In this document: positions 1-13,558 of the stretch, in pieces | How the letters are laid out: every line of letters starts with the position of its first letter | How positions within the stretch are numbered: the stretch's first letter is position 1 | Source: Diphasiastrum complanatum | Lineage: Eukaryota; Streptophyta; Lycopodiopsida; Lycopodiales; Lycopodiaceae | DNA length: 64,000 nucleotides | Assembly (NCBI GenBank): GCA_029204225.1 | Contig: CM055099.1 | Location: 46,938,042 to 47,002,041, forward strand | Direction: 5' to 3' | Position numbers and translations under genes: made by a program | Notes under the pieces: generated by a model | Told to the model about the DNA's origin: nothing | The model's database searches: none | Seen by the model: only the letters and a program-made list of their open reading frames with translations

Positions 1-3000
1 TGTAGCCATGTCACTCTTTAGGGCTTTCGCCGACACCCTAAAGCTACATGACCGGCCTTTGCCAATTAGGGCTACCACCTACCGATTGCCACGTCGCTAA
101 CTTTTTGCCCCGTAAGCAAATTTTTAAATGGGCCAGTAAAAATTTCAAGGCCGTATGAAATAGACCTGTTAACCAGATGTTAGAATTCTTCAGCTGGAAA
201 ATGAGAGACAAAACCCTAAAAGTTAGGGGAAGTTGGAGTAAGAGAGAGCTTCCAGCTTGAAGTTTCATGTGACCAATGTATTGTGAGCATATGTCCATCT
301 CAGGCTTTTGGGCCTTGCCTCTTTCATATGTGCCTTACCCATTTGTTTTTACCTCCATTTGGGGGCATTTGGGGGCCCTTGGTGACTCAAATGATTCAAA
401 TTGCCTTATGCAATTATGTCTTTGAAACACTATGCCTTATGATTGGCCCAATGGTGTCGAATAGGGGGTCTCCTTGCCCTTTCCCAAGGAGGGTGGCTGT
501 CTGATAGTGGGAGCCTAATGTAAAAGGCCTTCCTCTACGTAAGGCCAAGTGTTGGTTTACTTTTATGGCACATTTTTTATGAACTGGTGGCAATGTGCAT
601 GCAGGCAGCTAATAATTGCACATTCTGACATAATGTACATGTCCTTCGTGGGCACCAATCACAACCAATGACTATACATTCCATGGGAATGTACATGTCC
701 TACGTGGCAATCAATCGTTCGTTGTCCAAGTTAGAGTTTTGGTGAAATGTTAAATCCTGGAAAATCACATGTAAATTATGCTTCTGAACGTGGCTCCACG
801 AGCACTTGGCATTAGGTGCATGTGATTGGTCCATTGGTCTTAAGTTGCCACTGGCAACTTAACTTGATTTGAAATGGTGAGGCTGGTTTCAGAAAATGCA
901 CTCGAGTTGCCCTTAAGTGGCAAAGAGGAGTGTCACCTCATGTACCACACATTGGCGCCTCAAAAAAAAACAAATGAGGGCCAACTCACCACTTGGAAGA
1001 CATTTTCCATATACGTGGCACTACAAAAAGTAAGAGAAATGTCTTAATTTTTGTAGTGCCACGTATATGGAAGATGTGATATATGGAAACATCTCTCATG
1101 AATCATTCAAAATAATGATGACCTCACCAACTCAACCCCTTGGCCTCCAATTATAGGTGGTGCCAATAGGTGGTGAGTTGGTGGCCTTCAATAAGTGGTG
1201 AGTACTTTATTTCTCTCTCAATAAGTGGTGAGTTGTTGGCCTTTGATAAGTGGGGAGTTGTTGGTGAGGATTTTATTTTCTCTCTCAAGTCCAATTAGTC
1301 CCAAGGAATAAGGATGCATAAGAGAAAAATGTGGACTTGTTATCCCTTATCACTCCCACAAATAAGGATCCACAACCTAAGATAATCACAGCACCCATCA
1401 AAACAAGGTGGAAACTATATTTCTCTAATAAATTATAGTGGAACAAGTATAACTAGTGGACAATCTCCACATGCGTATTCATGTTTATGTAGCCAAATTT
1501 CTTCACATTTCTACAACACAGCAAGTATTTGGGAGGAAAGGCATGCCAGCTCGTTGTCTTTGATATCTTTGGCTAAGAATGATATCTGCCAGCAGGCTAC
1601 GTGAGGATTCACACGGTTTTAAGATTGCAATAAAAAAAATTTGTTTGAGGAGAAGGTTGGTACAAACATGAGTGTATATTGTGCATGAACATACCATTCC
1701 ACATCCAGCTTATGTCCATAATACGCACATGCTGAGTCTTAATCCATCTTCAATCTGAAGCTTTTTACCAAACCTTTGGTGATAATGGATGCAAACATGT
1801 TGCTTTGGTACTTGTTGCTAGTATGTTCCATTATCCATAGGACTTGGGGTGGCTAAGACCTTTGGCTCCATCCCACTTCCACAAGTGACAACATTGTATG
1901 AAATGGGACCTTGCAATCAAGTGGGTCTTATGAGCACATCATGCAAGTCAAATCTAATTCGCCACACTACAATGCCACCAAGCACACTTAATTGTTGGAG
2001 TTATTGGAATGGAGTCTTCATCCACACATTGTCATCAAGTTTTCTAAATTATGTATGTGACAATGCGCAAATGAGTGATGATTTGGTTTACGATAATATT
2101 GATCCAAACTTTATAATTGGTGAGTTTTTTCTTCCGTTTGTTGTAGGTGCCTAGATATGACAAGTTACTTGTAAAGTAGTTGTTGTATTCAAATCAAGCT
2201 TTCTCATAAATAGGTTGCTCAATTTAAAATAGCCGACATACAATGGGTTACTCTAACCACTATAGAGCTAGTTTTGGTAGGAAGCGAATGTTGTAGACTT
2301 TTTAGTTTAAGCATCAAGATAAAAACTTCCATAAATTTTTGAAAACTTTGCATGTGTTTGGAAAATTTAAGCATATTACTATCATACTATGAAAATCGAG
2401 CACAATTTTGTTTGTGGATCAATAAAATTACACCTATGATCATATGCAATGAATATAATGTATGGAGAATTATTGGAGTGTTATCTTTTGTACAAAAAGC
2501 AACACAAATGATGTTGAAGCCTTAATGTTAAAATATGAATTCAAACATATGTACACAAATCCCTATTCATAATTTGTTGTTTCATATATAAGTGTTACAA
2601 TTATTGTATGGAAACTTGAAATTGGAAGCTTGACTTCATAAGTATGTTCACATGTTCAAAGTACTAGTCTCAAATTTCTTTCTACTCATTTTGAAAGGCC
2701 TATAGCATTGACTAATCCAGCTATTGTAGAATGGTTGTAAACTTCAAAGTGCATCAACTAGTTGAAATTACAATATGGGAATATGTTCAAAGCTTTGTGA
2801 TATATTGCAAAAGAAACAAGCCAATTCTATGTTGTGCTTCAAAACCCTTCCAGACATTCATAATTCTAGGGATGGGCCTCAAGAGAGCTTGATCGAGCGA
2901 GCTTTTTCAAAAATACAAGCAAGCTTTTTCATAATACAAGCGAGCTTTTCATGGTGGAATTCTTTTCATCTTGCAAATGACATGGTGCGCTCTACTAAAC

Positions 3001-3514
3001 ATGAATGAGATTCTCTCACATGTTTTCTTAACGTGTCATTTGGTAATTGTTGAATGTGTGAATTTAGACATAGACTCTGTAAAATAAATGAAAAATGAAA
3101 ATAGTATGCTATACAAAAAAATGAATCAATTTCGGTACAAAATGGTTTCTATATAAATCTGCTTTCATACAAACAGTTGATTGTGATACAAACAAACCTT
3201 GCTTCTATGAAGGCTACAAAAAAAAATAAGTCTCAAAATTTTCTTAGTTATGAAAATTTTAACCATGTACCAAATCACAAATTCTTAATAATAAACATTC
3301 AATTAGTGGCATAAAGAAGGTAGCACACCATGTGCTATCTTTTTGTTGAATCATAACAAGAAAGAAACTCATGAAACTTGCAAAATGCCTAGGCCCGAAA
3401 AGAACCAAAGATGAGAAGATAGTATTGCATCCAATCTTATGTGTAGAGAAAGAAAGATGAGTAGAACCAATGTCTTTTATGGCACATTCACCATCTTTTC
3501 CCTTGAACTTACTA
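1..3514. other. Gene-free leading region
   Basis: I see no recognisable gene. Short ORFs occur on both strands but none resembles a known family. The stretch holds several small repeats: a nested stem at 1-48, a near-duplicated phrase (GTACATGTCC followed by TWCGTGG) at about 644 and 691, a fold-back unit at 979-1243, and imperfect repeats of an AGCTTTTTCA-type word at about 2885-2955. It is probably old, unclassifiable transposon debris. Confidence 0.5.
979..1243. repeat. Fold-back (MITE-like) repeat with a perfect 23-bp inverted repeat
   Basis: The outer arms are GGCCAACTCACCACTTG-like at 979-996 and, inverted, AAGTGGTGAGTTGTTGGCC at about 1225-1243. Further partial copies of the right arm lie at about 1163-1182 and 1194-1207. 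Inside, 1007-1029 is perfectly complementary to 1048-1070 (23 bp, 18-nt loop). The stem continues outward through 1000-1006 and 1071-1077 with one G:U-type mismatch. The structure fits a non-autonomous fold-back or MITE-like element. A small-RNA hairpin is an alternative. No target duplication was identified. Confidence 0.5.
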
Positions 3515-3735
3515 TTGAAATTTCACAATTCTAGCTTGACCATTTTTGGTCACATGCATTGTACTTGGCAAGATGGCCATGTAAATAGATGCCACACGTG
3601 CCAAATCACATAGGATGCTTTCCAATAAGTTCATTCCTCATATTACATTGTGATAGCATCTTTGAAATGAGGCAAAAATGTGTTTGGATAGGCTAGAGAA
3701 ATTCTAGGATCTAAAAGAAGCATGTTTTACATTGC
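3515..3735 (+). repeat. Diverged LTR 5' fragment, Copia-N family
   Basis: The stretch aligns by eye with the first part of the 682-bp LTR at 35519. Shared words include CACAATTCTAGCTTGAC, TTTTGGTCA, CACACGTGCCAAAT and ATAGGAT in the same order. It is much more diverged than the two LTRs of the complete element are from each other. The LTR sequence stops near 3735, where protease-region coding sequence begins directly. The rest of the LTR, the primer site and gag are therefore missing. Confidence 0.65.
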
Positions 3736-4098
3736 TTAGGATCCTCCAAGAATACTAAGATAGATGGTGTTCTCTTCATTCCTAGCATCACTAAGAATTT
3801 GCTTAGTGTTGGCCAACTTTTAGATCATGGTTTCATTGTGGAGTTCTCTGCTAATGTATGCAACATCAAGAAAAGTGGAACGAGGTTTATCATAGCAAGG
3901 GGAACAAGGTTTGGGAGGTTATTTAAGCTTGATGCTTTTGTAAATCCTAACCAAGTTGTGATGGTAGCCGAGGAGACCAAGACGACCACATTTGACTTGT
4001 GGCACGAGAGGCTTGGTCACATCAACACCAAGTTCATGGAAGCTATGTGCAAGGAGGAGCTTGCTCTCGGCCTTCCAAGATCTTTGGTACATCCTTAA
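3736..4098 (+). pseudogene. Copia-N protease/GAG-pre-integrase fragment
   Basis: This is a remnant of Copia pol running from the end of the protease into the GAG_pre-integrase zinc-finger region. The frame opens with LGSSKNTKIDGVLFIPSITK and contains KNLLSVGQL, then RLGHINTKF of the integrase HHCC entry. It closely parallels the same region of the complete element at 38090-38300. It also contains the segment that is deleted there: after LDAFVNPNQVV it continues with MVAEETKTTTFDLWHERLGHIN. The copy ends in unrelated sequence near 4098. It is non-functional. Confidence 0.8.
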
Positions 4099-4204
4099 TG
4101 CTTTTATCGATGCAAGCAAGATCATCATTCAAGGTTTTAACTCTAAAGATAGATGTGTGAGCACTTTCTCCTTCCTTTTGGCTACTTTGGAGCATTTACC
4201 TACT

Positions 4205-4480
4205 TTAGTGAGTTTTCCTATCCACCTTCAACCCTAGACCTAAGAACCTACAAAGCATCAAGCAATGAAGATGATTCTAACATGTCACACAAAAGTTCGT
4301 TCCCATGAGAGCAATAGCATAATTCAGATTCATACACATTCTTGTGATTCAACATCTAACAATACGATCAGCTAACCCTAGTCACCAAGATTAAGCTTAC
4401 TTTTTCGTCTCTCTTTTCTCTCCCACAGAAACAGAAATAAGATTGAATCCCAACAATTAGCAAATCCAAATAACATAAAG
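4205..4480. repeat. Gypsy LTR fragment (same family as the 26577 LTR)
   Basis: Starting near 4205 the sequence follows the start of the Gypsy-B LTR at 26577. Shared blocks include GTTCGTTCCCATGAGAGC, AATAGCAT/GATAGCAT, TTAACCCTA-type words, GCTTACTTTTTC and a CTCTCTTTTCTCTC tract. The left limit of homology coincides with the predicted LTR start of Gypsy-B, which supports that boundary. The right limit of recognisable homology is about 4480. It may be the 3' LTR start of the minus-strand Gypsy-A (6600-7675), but the sequence between is not alignable. Confidence 0.6.
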
Positions 4481-6599
<2,119 letters not shown>

Positions 6600-7675
6600 T
6601 TAGATAGGGTCAACAAAAAACAACTCTTCGTAGTACCGTCGTAGATGACCGCCATTGACGACAATGTCTAGGAGTACTCCATCAAGTGTCTCTAACTAGA
6701 TTGCTCCATTTGGGAAAATTTTATTGATTACATATGGTCCTTCACTTCTAAATTTTAATTTGCTAGGGTGCTTCTTTGAGGTATAGAGAAGCACTTTAAT
6801 ACCTTTATGTAGATCTTTATTACGTAGGTGACGATCGTGTCAGGCTTTTTCATGATGTTTGTTAACTAATTGTGCGTGATACGAGATGAGACGAGTCTCA
6901 CACACTTGGGTTAACGTAAATAGCATGTTTTGTACCTCTTGTTCGATTGCAACTTTCTCACATAGATTTGTAGAAAAGGTTTGCATTACTCGCAAGGAAG
7001 GAACTAAATATTCAACATGCATTACTGCCTCTTGACCATAAACGAGATAAAAAGGTGTAACCCATCCACTGACCTTCTTGGGAGTGATACGATATGCCTA
7101 GATAGCTGGGAACAGCTTGTTTCCCAATTTGATCTACTTGTCTCAACTATTTTTGTCAGAATCTTGCAGATAGTATTGTTAGTGGATTTTGCTTGGCCAT
7201 TACATTGGGGGTAGTACGGGGTACTTTTTCGATATACAACAAGATAATGGCATAGGAGATCATCAACCACTTCATTTAATAAGTGTGATCCTTTGTCACT
7301 AACAGGTTTGATAGGACAGCCAAAACACACAATGATGTTTTCATAAAGAAAACGCACAATGGTCTTCGCATTGGCGTCCTTTGTGGCTCTAGCCTCAACC
7401 CATTTGGTAGCATAATTTGTGGCAATAAGGATGTAACGGGCTTGAGTGTTTTTGGTTGATGGGCTGATGGGCCCAACAGTGTCTAAAACCCATTTATGGA
7501 AAGCTTCGTCTTCTATAATTCGGATTAGCGGCATGAAGTTTGCTTTCGCGGTGGCTAGCTGCTGCCTCATTGCTAGACATCTACCTCAGTGGCTGATAGT
7601 TGTTCTTGATTCTGGATCCGATGTCTTGCCCTCCCACCCTATTTTGCCTTCTTCAGTTCTGGCGGCAGTGATTTC
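6600..7675 (-). pseudogene. Gypsy-A integrase, degraded
   Basis: This is a Ty3/Gypsy integrase fragment read on the minus strand. The best frame (7570 to 7022) contains FHKWVLDTVGPISPSTKN, ILIATNYATKWVEA, FGCPIKPVSDKGSHL and STPYYPQCNGQAKSTN. These are the catalytic-core blocks around the first Asp, the second Asp and the third acidic position, where the usual Glu context NGQ-x-E has become NGQAKS. Frameshifts follow. In other frames the C-terminal GPY/F module is still visible near 6690-6760 (SEGPYVINKIFPNGA, then LETLDG). The right end abuts the Copia-A 5' LTR at 7676, so Copia-A may have inserted into it. No matching Gypsy sequence resumes beyond 13558. Confidence 0.85.
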
Positions 7676-9198
7676 TGTTGGAAATTAAGCCCACAGTTGT
7701 CTCCTTGGTGAATGACTATTTTTTTATTTCATGATTCTTCCTACACGTTTATTGATCATTAATCTAGAGTCAGTTGAAACCAAGTTTGGTTCTACGTCTG
7801 CTCATCTGATACTTGTAGGAATCACAAACTTAGACAGCCAATTACTTGAAGAACGTCTACAACGGGCTTCCGTCTGATCAACAAAGGTTAACCAATCCTA
7901 TTATAATTTCAAGTTCAGATGTTAAGTTTAATAATTTGAAGTAATTGAAGACTTGGCCATCTTCAAGGACTTCCACAAACTTGCATTTAGGACAAATCTA
8001 CAGATTTACATTACTTTTTCAACATTCTTCTGAAATACACTAAGTGTCGCACAATTCGCATTTTTTGCACTTTTCAGAAAACTGCGGCACTTGCCTTCGA
8101 CTTCTTTCGTTCAATTATTTTGCCCCTTTTATTCTACAGATTTTGTGGAAATCTATAACTACTAGGCTAGCACATAACTTGGCACCGATGCCAGGGAGAC
8201 GAATTTGCCTTTGTGATTTTTTTTTAAGTGTACTAAGTCTTCGAATCTTATTCAACTTGTTCACAGTTCAAAAGTTTAACTATTTTCAACACCTTCGACT
8301 TTTTCGCATTTTCTCAAAAAATGCGAAGAGAGAGAAAATTCTCAAAGATCATCTATTTTTAAGGGTTAAACTGTTAAAGGCACCTTCGCCTTGTTTTTAA
8401 GGGCACTTTAAAGTTGTTTTAAGGGAACCTTAGGCTTTTTCGCAAAATCCCGAAGAGAGAGAAAAATGCTGAAGGTCGTCTATTTTGAACGAGGAACGTT
8501 CCCAACCACTTCTCGAAATTTGCAAAGTGAGAGAAAACCACTTCACCTAAAATACTAAGTGAGGGAATTTGCGATGTCATCCTCCGCGTCAATGTTCCTG
8601 ATTTGTTGACGGTATATACTATAAGGTGACAAACATTTAATGTAGTTAATACATGGATGCAATCTATAAGTAGATCATCCCAGCACGGATTACAAGAGTC
8701 GCTCCGTCCATGAGACATATTATTTGAGCCTCCCAGTTACGCCGTCATTGTTGGTTGTAATTGATATTCATGCTTCAGTGTAATATAACATCAGCTGGCT
8801 TTTTATCTGTGTATAACATAGATGAATGTTTGTTGTGATTGAATGCACTCCATCGCTATTTGATCGTGCTTGTTTACTCACTCTGATCAGAACACGGACG
8901 CCTACGACTCCTCATTTTCTGATCAGACAACGATTATATTTGATGCCTGAGGAGCTCGCGATATCATACTACTCTTCTATTTATTTTAGAGTCATACTTC
9001 ACATTGAATCTGATTTTCACACACAAACCATTTCTAATCTCTTCGGTGGACTGTACTTTCATTTTTGAGAGTATGAATTAATTTTTAAGATTCTGTTGGG
9101 CAATTAGAACACTTAAAGCTGTGATCATATTTATCATAAGCTTTCTATTAGATTGTTTTGCATCTAGCAGCTGATTGTAACAGGAGAGCTGTTCTGCA
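7676..9198 (+). repeat. Copia-A 5' LTR (long form)
   Basis: It begins TGTTGGAAATTAAGCCCACA like the 3' LTR at 12914, and both copies run to a shared GCATCTAGCAGCT...CAATATTC end. About 800 bp (about 7906-8710) has no counterpart in the 3' copy, which passes straight from TATAATTTCA to CATGAGAC. The extra segment is rich in TTCGC/GCGAA words, including AAGGCACCTTCGCCTT and GCGAAGAGAGAGAAAA, and so resembles the U3 of Copia-B. The 3' limit is set only by loss of homology. Confidence 0.85.
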
Positions 9199-9204
9199 AT
9201 ATTC

Positions 9205-9729
9205 ATGTGCAAAACTTCTAAGGATGTATTAGATTTATTATCAAATCTCTATGAGACTCATGATGTAACTACTAGATTACATCTCAGAAGGGAGTTCATT
9301 ACTTTTAGCATGTCTGATTCTACTGCCATCACTTCTCACATCAACAGCTTCAAGTCTCTATTGGATAAGTTATCAGCTGTAGGATGTTCTATTCAAGATG
9401 ATGATGTCGTTATGACCTTGTTTTCTTCTCTTCCAAAGTCGTATGAACACTTTGTGGTGATGATCTCCACACAACCTGACCTCACTCTTCAAAAGGTGAT
9501 TGGTCATCTTCTTCAAGAAGAAATGCGGAGAAAGACTAGCAGCCTGTCCATCAAAGACAAATCCATGGCTCTATACACAAAGAAGAAAGACTACTCCAAG
9601 GTCAAGAATCAAGTGCAGCAGCAACAACAGAAGCCTCACACTCAAGGTGAGCATGGTGGATCGCCCAAGAAGCTCTTCTGCAGATATTGCAAGAGAGCTA
9701 ATCACAACATCAAAGAGTGTCGTATCTAG
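9205..9729 (+). pseudogene. Copia-A gag, 5'-truncated
   Basis: This codes for the Copia Gag capsid region (UBN2/retrotran_gag type) followed by a nucleocapsid zinc knuckle. Typical blocks are LLSNLYETHDVTTRLHL, ISTQPDLTLQKVIGHLLQEE and the CCHC knuckle CRYCKRANHNIKEC near residues 158-171. The usual first 80 or so residues of Gag are absent. The frame closes at a TAG just after the knuckle and continues in the same frame as protease, so this is a nonsense change in a former gag-pol frame. Confidence 0.88.
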
Positions 9730-11120
9730 ATCTACAACGAGGCAAAGAAACAACAACAACAACAGCCAAACTCCTCCAACGCGACGGCATTCAAGGAGCA
9801 AGATACACACTTGTTAATGGCTTACAGCAGCAGCAAAGACTGTGATAGCTGCTACCTAGACAAAGGCGCTACCCAACACATGACCTCTCACAAGGAATGG
9901 TTTACTGAGTATGCAACTTACAACAGAGATCAATTCATCTACCTCGAAGATTTTAGCACCATACGCGTGGAAGACAAAGGAGCAGTGAAGATCACCTTCA
10001 ACAACGATCTATCTATTTGTGTTCCCAACATCCTTCACGTTCCTCAGCTATCAAAGAGCATGTTATCAGTCTCTAAGATAACTGATGAGAGCTACACTGT
10101 TACTTTCTCATCCGAGCAGTGTACCATACTCAAGGAAGATACTACTCTGACTACATGAACTAGAGTCAAAAATCTTTACGTACTCTCTAATTCAATTGCA
10201 TTAGCTAGTATCTCTAATGAAAATGTAAACGACAGTGTTGTTTTGTGGCATAGTCGATTTGGACACGTGAATACAAGATCACTTTCTTATATGCGTTGTA
10301 AGAACTTAGTTGATGGATTGAATTTCCCTTCTTCATTAGATAGGAAATCATTCTTTTGTGAATCATGCATCTATGGGAAGCACTCTAAAAGCAAGTTTCC
10401 CAAATCACATTCCATCAAAGCAAAGCATGTATTGGATCTTGTACATAGCGATCTTTGTGGTCCAATGCCAACTCCATCCTTAGAAGATGCAATCTATTTT
10501 ATCACTTTCATAGATGATTATTCTAGATGGTCTACATTCATGCTCATTAAGCACAAATCTGAAGCTTTTGAATGCTTCAAGAGATTCAAGGCCATGGCTG
10601 AGACACAAACGTCTACAAAAGTGAAAGCACTCCGAACTGATGGTGGCGACGAATACATCTCTAACGAGATGTCCGACTACATGGCTGAACATGGTATTAT
10701 CCTATTCACCTCATCAAAACGGGATTGCATAAAGGAAGAATTGAACTCTTCTCAATTCAGCCAGATCCATACTACATCAAACACACCTACCTGCGAAGTT
10801 TTGGACAGAAGCTACTACCATAGTCTGTTATGTGAAGAATAGATCCAGCACCAAAGCCGTCAACAACAAATCTCCTCATGAAGTTTGGCATGGGACAAGC
10901 CTAGTGTTAGCCATTTAAAAATATTTGGTTGTATATGTTTTGTTCACATTCCTAAACAGCTTAGGAAGATAGGACAAATAAATGTATTTTCATTGGCTAT
11001 CCTGATGAAAATAAAGCTTATAAAATTTATGATCCATCCACCAATGTAGTATTTGTCTCTAGGGATGTAATATCTCAAGAACATACATACTATGATTTCA
11101 AACAACCATCGATAAACGAT
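9730..11120 (+). pseudogene. Copia-A protease and integrase, degraded
   Basis: The protease motif is CYLDKGATQHM, so the catalytic triplet is DKG instead of the usual DSG. It is followed by NILHVPQLSKSMLSVSKI. A TGA at 10156 interrupts the pre-integrase. The integrase then reads WHSRFGHVN...CESCIYGKHSK (HHCC zinc finger), LDLVHSDLCGPM (first Asp) and ALRTDGGDEYIS (second Asp) up to 10842, all in the gag frame. After a frameshift the IN C-terminus is visible as FIGYPDENKAYKIYDP and VVFVSRDVI at about 10985-11075. The element could not make an intact integrase. Confidence 0.87.
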
Positions 11121-11432
11121 GTTATGTTTATTTTACGTAGCATGGATTCTTCCAACGTTGATGTTCCTTCTATAGAACCTGCAGCTACAGCTATAGAAGC
11201 CGAGCAGCCGACAATACCTATCATCAGACCAGACCAAGCTAGCTCGAACAGATCTGAAGAAATTCAAGACGAAGCATCATCGCATCATGGTCAACCAAAC
11301 ATTTGTAGATCCTCACGGACGCAGACAGTTTCTTAGAGGTATGCACCTCAATCATTTTGGACTTCATCAGAAGAACCAAAGAGCCTAGCCGAAGAAATTA
11401 ACTCCAAGGATGTTGTGAAGTGACAAGAAGCT

Positions 11433-12900
11433 ATGGAAAGCGAGTACAACTCACTTTTGATGAACCAGACTTGGACACTGGTCGACTTCCCCACTCATAA
11501 GAGAGTTATCGACAACAAGTGGATCTTTAAGAAGAAGATTAACTCTGATGGTTCCATTGCCAAATGGAAAGCACAGCTTGTGGCTAAAGGATTCACTCAA
11601 GTCCAAGGAGTGGATTACTAATAAATTTTCAGGCCTGTCATCAAGATGCACTCAATCAGGACTTTGATTGCATTAGCAGCTGCAGAGGACCTCGAAATGC
11701 ACCAAATGGATGTCAAGACAACATTTCTCAACGACAACATCAAAGAGGAGCTGTATACCTTCCAACCGGAAGGATTCGAAGTCAAAGGCCAAGAGCACAA
11801 AGTGTGCAAGCTACACAAAGAAATCTATGGTCTGAAATAGGCCGCAAGAGCATGGTTCGATAGAATCAACTCTTATCTCATTCAATTGCGATTTGCAAAC
11901 AATTCAGCTGACTATAATGTTTATTCAAAGCATATACGCACCAATTCAATTCACATAGCTCTTTACGTAGATGATGCGTTTATCTTGTCTAACGACACTT
12001 CCATTCTGCACACTACTAAGAGTGATTTGTCGAAGGAATTTGACATGACTGATTTAGGAGCTGTCAATTCTTTGCTAGGAATTCACATTACTAGAAATAG
12101 GCTTCAGCAGAAGATCTATCTTAGCCAGCAGGCATATCTAAAAGGCATTTTAGAAAAGTTTCATATGTCTGATTGCAAACCAATTGATACTTCAATCTAA
12201 ACCTTCTTGTGCTGAGACTGATAGTGAAATACTCGACTTAGCGAAGTACCCTTATTATTCACTAATAGGATCTTTGATGTATGCAATGTTGTGTACTAGA
12301 CCAGATTTAGCATACACTGTTAGCACGATAAGCCAATTCATGTCTAATCCTAGGATCTCTCATTGGAAAGCATCAAAGAGAGTGATGAGATATATTCAGG
12401 GAAGTTTAGATGACAAATGTCATCGACCCACTCGTCCTGCGAGGCTACTTCGACTCAGATTGGGGAGGAACAGTCTCTACCTGAAAATCTACCTCCGGGT
12501 TCTGTTTTAATCTGGCAGGGGGACCAATTTCGTGGAACTCAAGGAAGCAGAAATCAAATGCACTTTCTTCGACTGAGGCAGAGTACATCGCAGTATGTCA
12601 AGCTTCAAAAGAAGGTATATGGATCAGGTTGTTACTTCATGACTTACATCACACTCAGTCACCATTCTGTGTGACAACTTGAGCTGTATTTCACTGTCAC
12701 TGAATCCCAGATTTCATGGCAAATCCAAGCACATAGAAATCCAGTATCATTTCATTCGGGAGAACGTTTTCTCAGGGCAAGTGATCCTTCAATACTACTC
12801 CACAACAGAAATGGTCGCAGACAAAGCACTTCCTAGGATCAAGCATTCGAAGTTCTTCAACATGCTGTACCTGACGAAGATTTCAAGGCACCAACCATGA
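11433..12900 (+). pseudogene. Copia-A reverse transcriptase and RNase H, degraded
   Basis: RT blocks are NQTWTLVDFP, WIFKKKINSDGSIAKWKAQ, MHQMDVKTTFLND and, at 11964-11975, the catalytic YVDD. Premature stops include TAATAA near 11619 and a TAG at about 11838 in YGLK*AARAW, where Copia elements normally have Gln (one C-to-T change). A frameshift near 12190 moves to the RNase H frame (YSLIGSLMYAMLCTRPDLAY). The RNase H end is fragmentary and finishes with SKHIEIQYHFIRENV and MVADKALPRIKHSKFF before the polypurine tract at 12905-12913. Confidence 0.88.
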
Positions 12901-12913
12901 CCTTAAGGGGGAC

Positions 12914-13558
12914 TGTTGGAAATTAAGCCCACAATTGTCTCCTTGGTGAATGACTATTTTCACGATTCGTCTTGCACATTTATTGAACATTGATCTAGGG
13001 TTGTTAAAACCAAGTTTGGTTCTATGTCGGCTCATCTGATACCTACAGGAATCACAAACTTAGACAGCCAATTATTTGAAGGACGTCTACAACGAGCTTC
13101 CGGCTGATCTCCAGGAATTAGTAACCAATCCTATTATAATTTCACATGAGACGTATTACTTGAGCCTCCCAGTTACGCCACCATTGTTGGTTGTAATTGT
13201 TATTCATGCTTCAGTGTGATATAGCAGTAGCTTGTTTTTTTATCTATGTATAACGTAGATGAATGCTTGTTGTGATTGAATGCACTCTATCGTTGTTTGA
13301 TCGCGCTTGTTTACTCACTCTGATCAGAACACGGACGTCTACGACTCCTCAGTTTCTGATCAGACGATGGCTGTCTTTGATGCCTGAGGAACTCACGATA
13401 TCATACCGCTCTTCCTATTTATTTCAGAACCATTCACATTGAATCTAATTTTTGGTAATACAACACACACTTAAAGCTATGATCATATTTAGCATAAGCT
13501 TTCTATTAGACTGTTTTTGCATCTAGCAGCTAATTGTAACGGGAGAGTTGTTCCACAA
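12914..13558 (+). repeat. Copia-A 3' LTR (short form)
   Basis: It starts TGTTGGAAATTAAGCCCACA directly after the purine-rich AAGGGGGAC tract. It matches the 5' LTR over both ends but lacks the central 800 bp of that copy. Homology ends at CAATATTC near 13558, where LINE-like coding sequence begins. Confidence 0.87.

Larger units (their letters stand above)
7676..13558 (+). mobile_element. Copia-A LTR retrotransposon, degraded
   Basis: This is a Ty1/Copia element with both LTRs and a recognisable gag-PR-IN-RT-RNase H order. Both LTRs start TGTTGGAAATTAAGCCCACA, and a GGGGGAC purine tract precedes the 3' LTR. The primer binding site, the 5' leader and the first part of gag are missing, because gag-coding sequence starts only a few bases after the LTR homology ends (about 9196). 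The coding part has a few stops and frameshifts. I could not find a target duplication: the left flank is ATTTC and the right end is uncertain. Confidence 0.9.

Noticed and set aside
7671-7675. Target-site duplication for Copia-A (ATTTC)
   Set aside because: No matching five bases could be placed at the right end, and the LTR end is uncertain.
7446-7688. 80-codon plus-strand ORF
   Set aside because: It is antisense to the Gypsy-A integrase.
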